A program made the translations under genes and the position numbers. The notes under the pieces were generated by a model. It was given only the letters and a program-made list of their open reading frames with translations. It searched no databases and was not told the origin of the DNA. This document shows, in pieces, positions 12,300 to 23,301 of a DNA stretch of 64,000 nucleotides. The stretch's first letter is position 1; every line of letters starts with the position of its first letter. Origin of the DNA: Halichoerus grypus (taxonomy: Eukaryota > Chordata > Mammalia > Carnivora > Phocidae); assembly GCF_964656455.1 (NCBI RefSeq), contig NC_135722.1:87167313-87231312 (forward strand), given 5' to 3'.

Positions 12300-13904
12300 G
12301 ACTTATCATGAGCTCAGCTGCTGTTTAACTATCCCCCCAGGAGGTCCTAGGAGATATCCCTTTCATTAAAATATAATAACTACATTGCTCAGGAGAGCAC
12401 CAGAATTATTGAAAAAGTATAGTAATCTGACATGGGCCAGAGATCATGGAGGCAGATGATGCAATAGAACTGGGTTCCCTCATTTTGGTAGAAATGATGG
12501 ATCCTGGCATTGGAGAGATCTGGTGGTGGTGTTTAGCCATCAGAGACATGCTGGACAAATTGGGGTAGAGGCAATCTATATTTTTACTCACATGGATCTG
12601 TATGAGAGCAAATTAATCAGGCTTATGAAGGAACAGAATGGACAGTCAATATGCAATGGTGCTCACTGGAATATATAAAAGGAATTATTCTAGGTCTGGT
12701 GGGCAACAGCATGATTCACAACACTATAGTGGGGTTTCATAGTTTCTTACCTAATTATCAGACATAGCTCAGTTCAAAAAGACTTGGAGTCTCTTGATTG
12801 AGGAGAAATTTGAGTCCTGCAGAAAAGGGACTTCAATGTTGTCACAATGTATATACTATGACTATTTCTGCAAATCTTTCCCTGGGTACCATTTATTAGA
12901 GTGACTGTGCACAGTGAAAATAAATATACAGAACTTCTAGGTATTCTTAGATATTGGCTTTGGGCTGATTCTAATTCCTGGATTTGAAAATGCCTCTAGA
13001 GCTCACTGTTAAGATTGGAGACGTATGGATGTGAGGTGATAGATGGAGTTCTGACTCAGGCTCACTCACAGTGGGCCCAGTGAAATAAAGAACCCAATTG
13101 ATAGGGATTTCCCCAGTCCGGGAATGTATGGTGGAACTTAGACATGCTTAGTAACTAACAAAATCTCCACATTGGTTATCTGATCTATGGATTGAAAGCT
13201 ATTAGGGTGCAATGGGCCAAAAAGAAGTCCCTGGAATGGCCCTTCCATAAAGGAATTTGAGATACATTTCTCCCACCAAGGACTTTTAAATGCAGGGGGT
13301 GGTGATTCCTACACCATCTGCCTTTAATGCTCATATTTGCTGGTGAAAAAGTTATATGGGTCTTTGAGAATGAAACTTAATAATCTGGTAACTCTAAGTT
13401 GTTGGCCTGGTGTATGAGAAAGTAGATGGATCTCCTGATATCCAGTATGCAGCGTGGACCTAGCAGATGTTTTCTATTCTAGTCCCATCAATAAGGATGA
13501 TCAGAAGCAGTCTGCATTCTGTGGCAGGATCAGAAGTACACCTTCACTGTCCTATTCTCTGTCCTAATCTAGTATGAAGGGATCTTGAGCATTTTGATAT
13601 TCCACAGAGCATTACTTTGGCCCTCACAATGATATTATGCTAATTAGATCTGGTGAGCAGGAAATATCAATACCTTAAATGTCTTAATAAAACACATACT
13701 TGCCAGAAGATGGGATATAAACCCCATGAAACTTGAGGACACAACAAAACCAGTTAAAAAAAAAAAGATCATTGCCCTAGATAATGTCAGGATATCCTCT
13801 TATAAAGTGAGCCAATTGATGTAGCTTGAACTGCCTACTATGCAGAAAGAGGCAGTTTATTTGATGGACCTCTTTAGCTGTTGGAGGCAAACATATACTT
13901 CATT
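12300..13904 (+). mobile_element. Probable upstream part of an ERVL-class endogenous retrovirus remnant
   Basis: This segment continues into the clear ERVL pol remnant beyond the L1 insertion: the L1 target-site duplication joins 14093-14109 to 18779-18795. It has the texture of decayed retroviral coding DNA, with moderate GC and short open stretches broken every 20-60 codons. I cannot place named gag or reverse transcriptase motifs in it, so the assignment rests mainly on position. It could be unrelated single-copy DNA. No long terminal repeat was found at its 5' side. Confidence 0.35.
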
Positions 13905-13923
13905 TAAGTGTACCACTAGCTTT

Positions 13924-14050
13924 GGGGAGCCTGGATGGCTCAGTTGGTAGAGCATGCAACTCCCATGCAACAACCCAGAGTTGTGAGCTGGAACCCCATG
14001 GTGGGTGTAGAGATTACTTAAAAAAATGAAATCTTTAAAAAAAAATGCAG
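13924..14050 (+). mobile_element. Older CAN-SINE, short form
   Basis: A tRNA-like head ('ggggagcctggatggctcag') leads to 'gtgggtgtagagattactt' and a 'gaaatctttaaaaaa' tail. It lacks the CT-rich middle of the young SINEs. The flanks 'taagtgtaccactagcttt' (13905-13923) and 'taagtgtaccaatatatct' (14057-14075) look like a diverged target-site duplication. Its greater divergence puts it before the CT-rich copies in age. Confidence 0.85.
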
Positions 14051-15229
14051 GGCAACTAAGTGTACCAATATATCTATTCCCAAATAATTTATAAAGCTGT
14101 CAGTTCTGAGGAGATAGTCCAAGATGTTGGAGGAGTAAGAGACCTTAGATTCGTCTGGTCCCAGGCATTCAGCTAGATATCAAACCATTCTGAACACCTG
14201 AGAACTCCACCGGAAATCAAAGAAAAGAATAGCTGCAACTCTACAAAGAAAAAAACAACCACTTTCTGCAAGGTAGGAGGTGCGGGGAGGTGAATCCGAG
14301 GTGATATATGGGAAGATAGACGGGGCAGGGTGGGGGGGAGGGGGGAGCTTCCATCAGCCGGCTACCGGCAAGTGATAGAGCAGCAGAGCACAAAATCGGA
14401 ACTTTCAGAAGTCTGCTCCAGTGACGGATGTCCCAGCCTGAAACACGCTCAAGTGACAAAACAGGGCAGAATCCTAGCGGGGACAGTGTGGTCTCAGAAC
14501 CCTTGGGGTCACAGAAGGACCAGGGGTGCCTGAGTGTGGCAGAGCTCCCAGATATCAGAGCGGGGAAGCCAGCTGCAGAGACGGAGCTGAGGAGTGGGCT
14601 CTCAGCTCGGGGTTGCCATAAACCGTGATCTGCGGCACAGTCGGGCCCCTGCTCCTCCAGCAGAGACCCAACAAGCGGCAGATCCGGGGAGACTCCCCTT
14701 CCTCCCCTGGGAGGAGCGGCGCGGAAGCACACCACAGGGATCTGCTGGGTTTGGAGACTCCACACTGAGTCAGGTGCCAGAGATAGAAACGCTCGGTCAT
14801 AGGCCGGGTGAGCATGGAGTGCAGCCAGAGACCGGGGAGATGGGAGTGACTGACTGCTTTTCTCTGGGGGTTCACTGAGGAGTGGGGCCCCCAGCTCTCA
14901 GCTCCAGGGCCAGAGACTGGGAGGCCACCATTTTCATTCTCATCCTCTAAAGCTGTGCGGAAAGCCTTCAAAGAACAAAAGTCACAGAGAGCAAACCAGA
15001 GCCCCTTCCTTAGCCTGGCTCTGGCAAGGGCCATGCAACTCCCCCCGCCCCAGAGGCATTTGAGAATCAGTGCAACAGGCCCCTCCCCCAGAAGATCGGC
15101 AAGAACATCCAGCCAAGACCAAGTTTACCGATCATAGAGAACTGCAAAACTCCAGCGCTAGGGGAAAATAGTATATAGAATTCATGGTTATTTTTCCCAT
15201 GATTCTTTAGTCTTCCAATTTTAATTTTT

Positions 15230-15935
15230 TTCTCTTTCCTTTTTCAACCAGTTTCTTATCAACTCTTTTTTCTAAATCTTTTTTAATTTTCATCTTTACA
15301 TTTACATTCTATCCTTTCATTAATTTTATTTTGTATATACGTAAGTTTCTCTTTCTTTACAATTTTGGAATGTAGTTTCTTCTAACAAACAGACCAAAAT
15401 ATACCCAGAATCTAGTGTATGGCTCTGTTCTCTTCACCTGTCTGATCATATTCTCTCTCTTTTTTTTTTTTTGTCTTCTCTTTTTTGTTAAAGTCTTTTT
15501 TAATTTTCATCTTCACAGTTCATTCTATCCTTTCATTGTGTTTAATTTTATTTTTGTATATATATTAAAGTTTTACTTTCATTATAATTTTGGGATGTAA
15601 TATCTTTTAACAAACAGACCAAAATAAACTCAGAATATAGTGTATTGCCCTGTTCTGTTCACCTGTCTGCTTATATTCCTTCTTCTTTTTTTGTCCTTTA
15701 ATTTTCATTTTTACAGTTACATTCTATCCTTTCAATGTTTTCAATTTTTTATTTTTGTACATATATAAGTTTTTCTTTTTTTACAATTTTGGGATCTAGT
15801 TTTCGAACAAACAGACCAAAATACACACAGGATCCAGTGTACTGCTCTGTTCTGTTCACCTGTCAGATTATATTCTCTTCTTTTGTTTGTTTGTTTAATT
15901 TTTTATTTTTTCAGTTTTGAGTCTCTTCTGATTTG
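15230..15935 (+). repeat. Three tandem T-rich subrepeats in the L1 leader
   Basis: The phrase 'aacaaacagaccaaaat' recurs at 15384, 15609 and 15806, and each copy is followed by 'gtgta-tg-tctgttct' and 'cacctgtc'. Spacings are 225 and 197 bp. Between copies lie T-rich stretches with 'cattctatcctttca' and 'acaattttggga'. This matches the internally repetitive leader ahead of ORF1 in carnivore L1. Copy number may vary between L1 copies. Confidence 0.8.
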
Positions 15936-16406
15936 TTTAGTGTATATTTTTCTGGGGTCGTTGTTGCCATTTTAGTATTTTGTTCCCTTGTTCACCTATT
16001 CTTCTCCAAAAAGGAGAATTACAGACCAATATTCCTGATGAACATGGATGCAAAAATTCTCACCAAAATTCTAGCCAATAGGATCCAACAGTATTAGATC
16101 ACCCCGGATTATTCACCATGACCAAGTGGGATTTATTACTGGGCTGCAAGCGTGGTTCAATATCCACAAATCAATCAATGTGATATAATACATTAATAAA
16201 AGAAAGAACAAGAACCATATGATCCTCTCAGTAAATGCAGAAAAAGCACTTGACAAAGTATAGCATCCTTTCTTGATTAAAACTCTTTAGAGTGTAGGGA
16301 TAGAGGGTAACTACCTCCATATCATAAAAGCCATCTATGAAAAACCCACAGCGAATATCATTCTCAATGGGGAAAAACTGAGAGCTTTTCCACTAAGGTC
16401 AGGAAC

Positions 16407-17767
16407 ATGGTAGGGATGTCCCCTCTTACCACTGTTATTCAACATTGTACTAGAAGTCCTAGCCTCAGCAATCAGAGAACAAAAAGAAATAAGAGGCATC
16501 TGAATCAGCAAAGAAGAATCAAACTCTCACTCTTTGCAGGTGACATAGTACTCTATGTGGAAAACCCAAAAGACTCCACCCTAAAATTGCTAGAACTATA
16601 TAGGAATTCAGCAAAGTGGCAGGATATAAAACCAATGCACAGTAATCAGTTGCATTTCCATATACTAACAATGAGACAGAAGAAAGAGAAATTAAGGAGT
16701 CGATCCCATTTACAACTGCACCCAAAACTATAAGATACCTAGGAATAAATCTAACCAAAGAGGCAAAGAATTGGTACTCAGAAAACTATAAAATACTCAT
16801 GAAAGAAATTGAGGAAGACACAAAGAAATGGAAAAAGGTTCCATGCTCAAGGATTGGAAGAACAAATATTGTTAACACGTCTACACTACCTAGAGCAAAA
16901 TCTATACATTCAATGCAATCTTTATCAAAATACCATCAACATTTTTTCACAGAGCTGGAACAAACAATCCTAAAATTTGTACAGAACCAGAGAAGACCCC
17001 GAATAGCCAAAGGAATGTTGAAAAAGAAAAGCAAGTCGATGGACATCTGGGCTCACAATTCCAGACTTCAAGATCTATTACAAAGCTGTCATCATCAAGA
17101 CAGTATGGTACTGGCACAAAACCAGACACATAGATCAATGGAACAGAATAGAGAGCCCAGAATGGACGCTCAACTCCATGGTCAACTAATCTTTGACAAA
17201 GCAGGAAAGAATGTCCAATGGAAAAAAGAGTCTTTTCAACAAATGGTGTTGGGAAAGTTGGACAGCTACATGCAGAAGAATGAACATTTCCTTATACCAT
17301 ACACAAAAATAGACTTAAAATGGATGAAAGACCTAAATGTGAGACAGGAATCCATCACAATTCTAGAGGAGAACACAGGCAGTAACCTCTGTGACCTTGG
17401 CCACAGCAACTTCTTGCTAGACACATCTCCAAAGGCAAGGGAAACAAAGGCAAAAATGAACTATTGGGACTTCATGAAGATAAAAACCTTTTGCACAGCA
17501 AAGGAAACAGTTGACAAAACCAAAAGACAACCGACAGAATGGGAGAAGATATTTGCAAATGTCTTATCAGATAAAGGGCTAGTATCCAAAATCTATAAAG
17601 AACTTATCAAACTCAACACCCAAAGAACAAATAATCCAATCAAGAAATGGGCAGAAGACATGAACAGACATTTCTCCAAAGAAGACATACAAAAGGCCAA
17701 CAGACACATGAAAAAATGTTCAACATTACTTGGCATCAGGGAAATACAAATCAAAATCACAATGAGA
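16407..17767 (+). pseudogene. L1 ORF2 remnant (reverse transcriptase to C-terminal domain)
   Basis: Two open stretches, 16407-16733 (108 codons) and 16799-17941 (380 codons, the last part read through the SINE), encode L1 ORF2-like protein. The first holds the reverse transcriptase active-site region with glycine in place of the first aspartate of the FADD-type motif. The second is the thumb and C-terminal region. The 380-codon frame is the longest in the window, but it begins mid-domain and ends inside the SINE at 17768. Normal L1 ORF2 is about 1,275 residues, so this is a dead fragment. Confidence 0.85.
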
Positions 17768-17957
17768 GGGGTGCCTGGGTGGCTCAGTCGTTGGGCATCT
17801 GCCTTGGGCTCAGGTCATGATCCCGGGGTCCTGGGATCAAGCCCCGCATCAGGCTCCCTGCTCCACAGGAAGCCTGCTTTTCCCTCTCCCACTCCCCCTG
17901 CTTGTGTTCCCTCTCTTGCCGTGTCTTTCTCTGTCAAATAAATAAAATCTTAAAAAG
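17768..17957 (+). mobile_element. CAN-SINE inserted into L1 ORF2
   Basis: Complete young SINE from 'ggggtgcctgggtgg' to 'aataaaatcttaaaaag'. The perfect 15-bp duplication AAAATCACAATGAGA occurs at 17753-17767 and 17958-17972, and removing the insert restores continuous L1 sequence. It therefore postdates the L1. It supplies the last 60 or so codons of the long frame through the L1 remnant. Confidence 0.97.
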
Positions 17958-18306
17958 AAAATCACAATGAGATACCACCCCACACCAGTAAGAGTGGCTG
18001 AAATTAACAAGTCAGGAAACAACAGATGTTGGCGAGGATGTGGAGAAAGGGGAACCCTCTTACACTGTTGGTTGGAATGCAAGCTGGTGCAGCCACTCTG
18101 GAAAACAGTATGGAGCTTCCTCAAAAAGTTGAAAATAGAGCTACATCCCAGCAATCGCACTACTAGGGACTTACCCCAAAGATACAAATGTAGTGATCCA
18201 AAGGAGCACTTGCACCCCAACATTTATAGCAGTAATGTCCCTAATAGCCAAGCTATGGAAAGAGCCCAGATGTCCATCGACAAATGAATGGATAAAGAAG
18301 ATGTAG

Positions 18307-18308
<2 letters not shown>

Positions 18309-18350
<42 letters not shown>
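18309..18350 (+). repeat. (AC)21 microsatellite in the L1 3' region
   Basis: Forty-two bases of uninterrupted AC lie where other L1 copies have a short TA/CA run just before the 'aatggaatattactcagcc' block. Expansion from that run is the simple explanation. An uninterrupted tract of this length is likely to vary in length between individuals. Confidence 0.97.
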
Positions 18351-18353
<3 letters not shown>

Positions 18354-18795
18354 GGAATATTACTCAGCCATCAAAAAATGAAATCTTGCCATTTGCAACC
18401 GTGGGTGGAACTAGAGGATATTATGCTAAGCGAAATAAGTCAATCACAGAAAGACAATTATCATATGATTTCACTCATATGTGGAATTTAAGGAACAAAA
18501 CAGAGGAGCATAGAGAAAGGGAGGGAAAAGTAAAACAAAAAGTAATCAGAGAGGGAGACAAACCATAAAAGACTTAATCATAGGAAACAAACTGAGGGTT
18601 GCTGGAGGGGAGGAGTGTGGGCGGATAGGGTGACTGGGTGATGGACATTAAGGAGGGCATGTGATGTAATGAACACTGGGTATTATGTAAGACTGATGAA
18701 TCACTGATCTCTACCTCTGAAACTAATACATTGTACGGTAATTAATTGAATTTAAATTAAAAAAATTAAAATAAAAAAAAAGCCATCAGTTCTGA

Positions 18796-20745
18796 ATATG
18801 TCCCACAGCAAGAAACTCTAAAACAGATCCAGAGGACAGTGCAAGTTTCCCTCTACTTGGATATTACGACCCAGCAGTTCTAATAGTAATTAGTGTCTCT
18901 GGTAAATAGAGATGCTTATGGAGCCTCGAGGAAGACCCAATGAGAGAATCATGGCATAGACTCCTAAGAATTTGGAGTAAGGCTGTTTATTTTTTGCTAA
19001 TAATGACAAAAGCAGTTATTGGCTTTCTAGCATGCTCTGGTAGAAGCTGAGTGCCTGACCAAGAGACACCAAGTAACTATGTGATCTGAAACACCTATCA
19101 TAAGCTGGGTTTTGTCTGATCCAGTAAATCATAAAACTGGATATGTGCAGTGTGTTAAATGGAGTTGGTGGGTCTGGAGTGCACAAATAAATTACATGAA
19201 CAGGTGGCTTCAACTCCCACGGTATTTATTCCTACTCCTTTGCCAACACACCCTCGACCCATAGCTACAACCTCGACCTCATGGAGTACTTTTTTTTTTT
19301 TGATGACCAGTTAACAGAATGATCACAGGACCACTTTTAAAATGAGTCTGCACAGTATACTGGCGCTGGCTAGAAATGGATTGTTCCTGCATGGCAATGC
19401 GATCCCTCAAGAATACCCTGAAAAACTACGGTGAAGGAAAATCCCCTCAGTGGGCAGAATATCTGGAAATACATCTGATCGCTCTCTGTGTGGAAGGAAA
19501 GATGGCTTGAGGTATGACCCTACACTAATTTATGGGCATTTACTAATAGGTTGGATGGCTGACTGGGGACTTGGAAAGACAAGACTGGAAGATTGATAAC
19601 TAGGAGATTTGGGAGACAGGAATGTGGATAGATCTTTTGTACTCCAGCATGAAGACAGCTGCCCACTCGAGGGCATCCACTGGAAAGGAGGTACTCAACA
19701 ATCAAGCGGATTCGATGACCCATCTTGTGAACATGATTCAGCTTCCTTCTTCAGCTACATTGGTGCTTGCTCAACGGACCCATGAAAAATAGTTACCTCT
19801 GTAGCAAGATGGACATCATTCATGGGTGCAACACATACCTTTTCCTCAGCAAAGATACTCTGGCTACCTCTACTGCCCAATGACACCTGCCAACAGGAAA
19901 AGGCAACACTCAGTCCCGATATGGCAGCATTACCTAGTGATAGCAACCTACCGCATGATGGCAGGTTGATTATATTAGATACCTTACATCACTGAAGGGC
20001 AGTGGTTTGTTTTCATAAGAATAGACACAGATTTATTGTCTTTGCCAGTAAAGATAATGCCTGCATCATCATTTGTGGACATAAAGAAAACCTGATTTGT
20101 TGTCACGGCATTACACTCAACATACTCTCCAATCAGAAAAAGTATTTTACAGTGAAGAGAGAGTGCCAATGGGCTCATGGCTTCAGATTTCAAAGGTCTT
20201 ACTTCATGGCTCATTACCTACAGGCTTGGGAGAATGACGAAATAGCATGGTCATTTATGAAACCAAATTTATGAAATAGCAGGTCATTTATGAAACCAAA
20301 TGGGGACAACATTTTGCAAGGCTAGGATGTTATCCAAGAGCATGAGCAGAAAGCACTGTATAGTACCATAAATAACTTCCTTAAGACTTTTTGCTTTCTA
20401 TCCATGCATCATTAGGCTCAATGGGATTGAGATCACAATGCCCAAGGTAGCAAAATACTTCCACCATGAAAAATGGTTAAGTTGGAAGCTGAGACTTTCC
20501 ATTGGCCATCAGGGGCCTTTCAGGTCTCAGAGTCTTAAGAGAGAGTCACTCTACTGGCTGGCACAAATGGTTTGAATTAGAAAAGGGAAATATGGCTTTT
20601 TTCCTTCTATATAATGGGGACAAGGAGGACTATGTCTGGAACCCAGGGTATTCACTAGGGTGCTCTTCACTATTTCCATGCATAAATGTATTGATCATGT
20701 GGGATGTAGTAACCCAATGAAAATAGTAATATTTAGGATAGAGTA
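18796..20745 (+). mobile_element. ERVL-class endogenous retrovirus pol remnant (RNase H, integrase, dUTPase region)
   Basis: The order of recognisable blocks matches the 3' half of ERVL pol: an RNase H-like stretch near 19390-19500, an integrase-like stretch about 19850-20280, and a dUTPase-like stretch about 20550-20700. ERVL elements carry dUTPase after integrase and usually lack env. Several stops and frameshifts, and a 31-32 bp tandem duplication near 20240-20300, break the frame; the longest open pieces are 72-90 codons (20002-20274, 20502-20720). No flanking LTR was seen on the 3' side. The copy is old and inert. Confidence 0.72.
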
Positions 20746-20859
20746 AAGATATTATGTTTGGGAAAACATGTTTTGTGAGAGAAGGCAGAATCAAACATGG
20801 AATAAGGGATGGTAAAGAAGAACCCTATACTATTGGATTTTATTTGGGGTTATCAATAT

Positions 20860-20863
<4 letters not shown>

Positions 20864-20894
<31 letters not shown>
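20864..20894 (+). repeat. (TG)15-16 microsatellite
   Basis: An uninterrupted TG/GT run of about 31 bases in otherwise single-copy DNA just beyond the ERVL remnant. Confidence 0.95.
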
Positions 20895-20896
<2 letters not shown>

Positions 20897-21291
20897 GCTC
20901 TGTCTTCTGAAAGTATCTAGAAGCTTGGCATCTAAGGTAACAATGAGTATGCTTAGCATCCATCTTTTGGTTTCTAAATATCATTCCTCACTAAAAGAAG
21001 TTACAGTTGCTTAAGGAAATGTATGATTTTGTGTCTGGGGCAAGGAAAGCACAAGGTGAACCTGACACATTTACTGTGTCATTAAGCAAGCAAGTGCTCA
21101 AAGATTAATGGGATATATTAAAAGGACACAGGAATTGACAAGAAGGGGTTCCCAGTGGCCAAAACTGGGATAATTTGAGCATCAGAAAGATGGGAATGGA
21201 TTACAACAAATGGAACAAAATAATTTACAAGTTAATAGTCTTTTTTTTTTTTTTTAAAGAAGAGATTGAGAAAGAAGTATAGGAAAAGGGG
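20895..21291. other. Noncoding DNA, no recognised element
   Basis: Short single-copy stretch between the TG repeat and the next SINE, ending in a T-run at 21241-21255 that may be a leftover tail of an older insertion. No coding signal. Confidence 0.5.
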
Positions 21292-21303
21292 GTGTTTTTC
21301 TTT

Positions 21304-21501
21304 TTCTTTTTTAAAGATTTTATTTGTTTATTTGACAGAGAGAGACACAGTGAGAGAGGGAACACAAGCAGCGGGAGTGGGAGAGGGAGAAGCAGGCTTC
21401 CCGCGGAGCAGGGAGCCCGACGTGGGACTCAATCCCAGGACCCTGGGATCATGACCAGAGCCCAAGGCAGACGCTTACTGACTGAGCCACCTAGGCGCCC
21501 C
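21304..21501 (-). mobile_element. CAN-SINE, antisense
   Basis: Reverse-complement SINE from the 'ttaaagattttatttg' tail end to 'ctaggcgcccc' at the head. The flanks GTGTTTTTCTTT (21292-21303 and 21506-21517) form a 12-bp target-site duplication. The two overlapping plus-strand frames at 21266-21546 are translations of this antisense SINE. Confidence 0.93.
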
Positions 21502-22758
21502 AGGAGTGTTTTTCTTTATAAAAGAATACTAGCTGGTAAATTCTGAGAGAATTATGTTTAAAACTCAGGAAACTATGGAACTTTCTCCATTTCATAAAGG
21601 GCAGCTACAAAAAATATACAGATAACATCCTACTCAATATGAATTAAAGACTAAATTGCCCTTAAGAAAGACCTCACTTTCATGACTTCTATTCAACCTT
21701 GTACTGAATGTCCTAGCCATTGCAATAAGATAATAAAAATTTTAAAAAGGCATCAAGATAGGAAAGGAAGAGGTAAAACTGTCCCTGTTTGCACATAATA
21801 TGACTGTTTACAAAGAAAACTCAATGAAATCTATAAAACAACTCCTAGAACTAATAAGTGAATTTAGCAAAGTCTCAAGTCATAAGGTTAATACACAAAA
21901 ATCAATTGTAGCAAACCAGTGGAAGATAAAAATTTTAAATGGTTTCATTTACAGCAGCACCAAAGAACCTGAAATATTTAGGAATAAATATAACAAAAGC
22001 TGAAAGAAATTAAAGAAGACTAACATGCAAATGGGAAAGGCTTACCATGTTCATGTACCAGAAGGCTCAATATTGTTAATATTACAATTCTCTCCAAACA
22101 GATCTCCAGAGTCAACACAATCCCAATTAAAATCCCAGCAGGCTATTTTGCAGAAATTGGCAACCTGATTCTAAATTGTATATGAAAATACAAAGGGCCT
22201 AGGATAATCAAAGCAATGTCTAAAATGAACAAAGTGGGAAGACTTATAGCACCTAATATCAAGACTTAAAATAAACCTTCAATAATCAAGATAGTGTGGT
22301 ATGGCAAAATATTAAGCACATAGATCAATAGGACAGATAGAGCCCAGCAATAGAGACACAAATATAAACTCAATTGATTTTCAACACAAATGCAAAGGAA
22401 ATTCAATGGTGGAAAAGAAAGTCTTTTAAAGAAATGGTGCTATAATAACTGAATATCCATATGAGAAAAATGAACACCAACCATACTTCTCACCATACAT
22501 GGAAATAAATTTTAAGTGAACCATATATCTAAATACAAAACCTAAAACAAACAAAAAAAAACCTTCTAAGAGAAAATATATGAGAAAATCTTCCATAACC
22601 TTAGGTCAGGCAAATATTTCTTCGATGCTAAAGGAGAGGATACTAGAGACATCAACCATAAAAGAAAAAAATTGATAAACTGGACTTTATAAAAATAAAA
22701 AAAAACTTTTGCTTTTTGAAAGAGCAAACAAAATAAAGCCAGACTGGGAGAAAATACT

Positions 22759-22816
22759 TACTATATATATATAGTATGTATATGTATATATATATAGTAT
22801 GTACATATATATATAT
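22759..22816. repeat. AT-rich palindromic tract
   Basis: Alternating TA with two 'tagtatgta' interruptions lies inside the older L1. It is self-complementary and could extrude as a hairpin or break in replication. It probably expanded from a short TA run after L1 insertion. Confidence 0.8.
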
Positions 22817-23125
22817 GACAAAGGACCTATATCCAGAATATAAAATGAAATCTTAAAATCTGATAAGAAGAGAAGCAATGTGGGGAAAAAGGTGAAAGAT
22901 CTGAACAGAGACTTCACAAAAGAAGATATATGTATGGGCAATTATCACATGGAAAGATACTTAACACCATGACTCAGCAGGAAAATGCAAGTTAAAATTC
23001 CCATTAGATACCAGCACACACCCATCTATAATGAAGAGGACTGACCATACCACATATGAAATGCATGTGGGGCAACTGGATCTTTCATACACTGCTGCTG
23101 GTGATGTAAGATGGTACATCCATAT

Positions 23126-23301
23126 TGGAGAGATTTTATTTATTTTAGAGAGAGAGCGGGGAGAGGAGCAGAGGGAGAGGGAGAATCTGAAGCAGACTTC
23201 ACGCTGAGCATGGAGCCCGATGTGGGGCTCGATCCCATGACCACAAGATCACGACCTGAACCGAAACCAAGACCCAGCACTCAACCAACGAGGCCACCCA
23301 G
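23126..23301 (-). mobile_element. Older CAN-SINE, antisense, inside L1
   Basis: Reverse-complement SINE with 'gattttatttattttagagagagag' and a head ending 'gaggccaccca'. It carries the older middle variant ('accgaaaccaagaccc', 'gcactcaaccaacga'). L1 sequence resumes after it, so it inserted into the L1. The target-site duplication is no longer clear. Confidence 0.85.

Larger units (their letters stand above)
14110..18778 (+). mobile_element. LINE-1 with both ends but internal deletion of ORF1 and the 5' half of ORF2
   Basis: A 17-bp duplication (AAAGC..TCAGTTCTGA; 14093-14109 and 18779-18795, 15 of 17 identical) bounds one insertion. In order it holds a GC-rich 5' UTR (14110-15150), a T-rich leader with three tandem copies of a roughly 200-bp subrepeat (15230-15935), an abrupt junction at about 16005-16010, then ORF2 from the reverse transcriptase region to the C-terminus (to about 18290), the 3' UTR and an A-rich tail. 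ORF1, the endonuclease and the start of the reverse transcriptase are missing. The ORF2 remnant has stops and frameshifts, and the catalytic FADD-type motif reads FAGD at 16533-16544. A SINE and an (AC)21 tract interrupt the 3' part. The element cannot mobilise itself. Confidence 0.88.

Noticed and set aside
16799..17941. 380-codon plus-strand gene
   Set aside because: It is the C-terminal part of L1 ORF2 read into a SINE. It starts mid-domain and is the remnant of a dead transposon.
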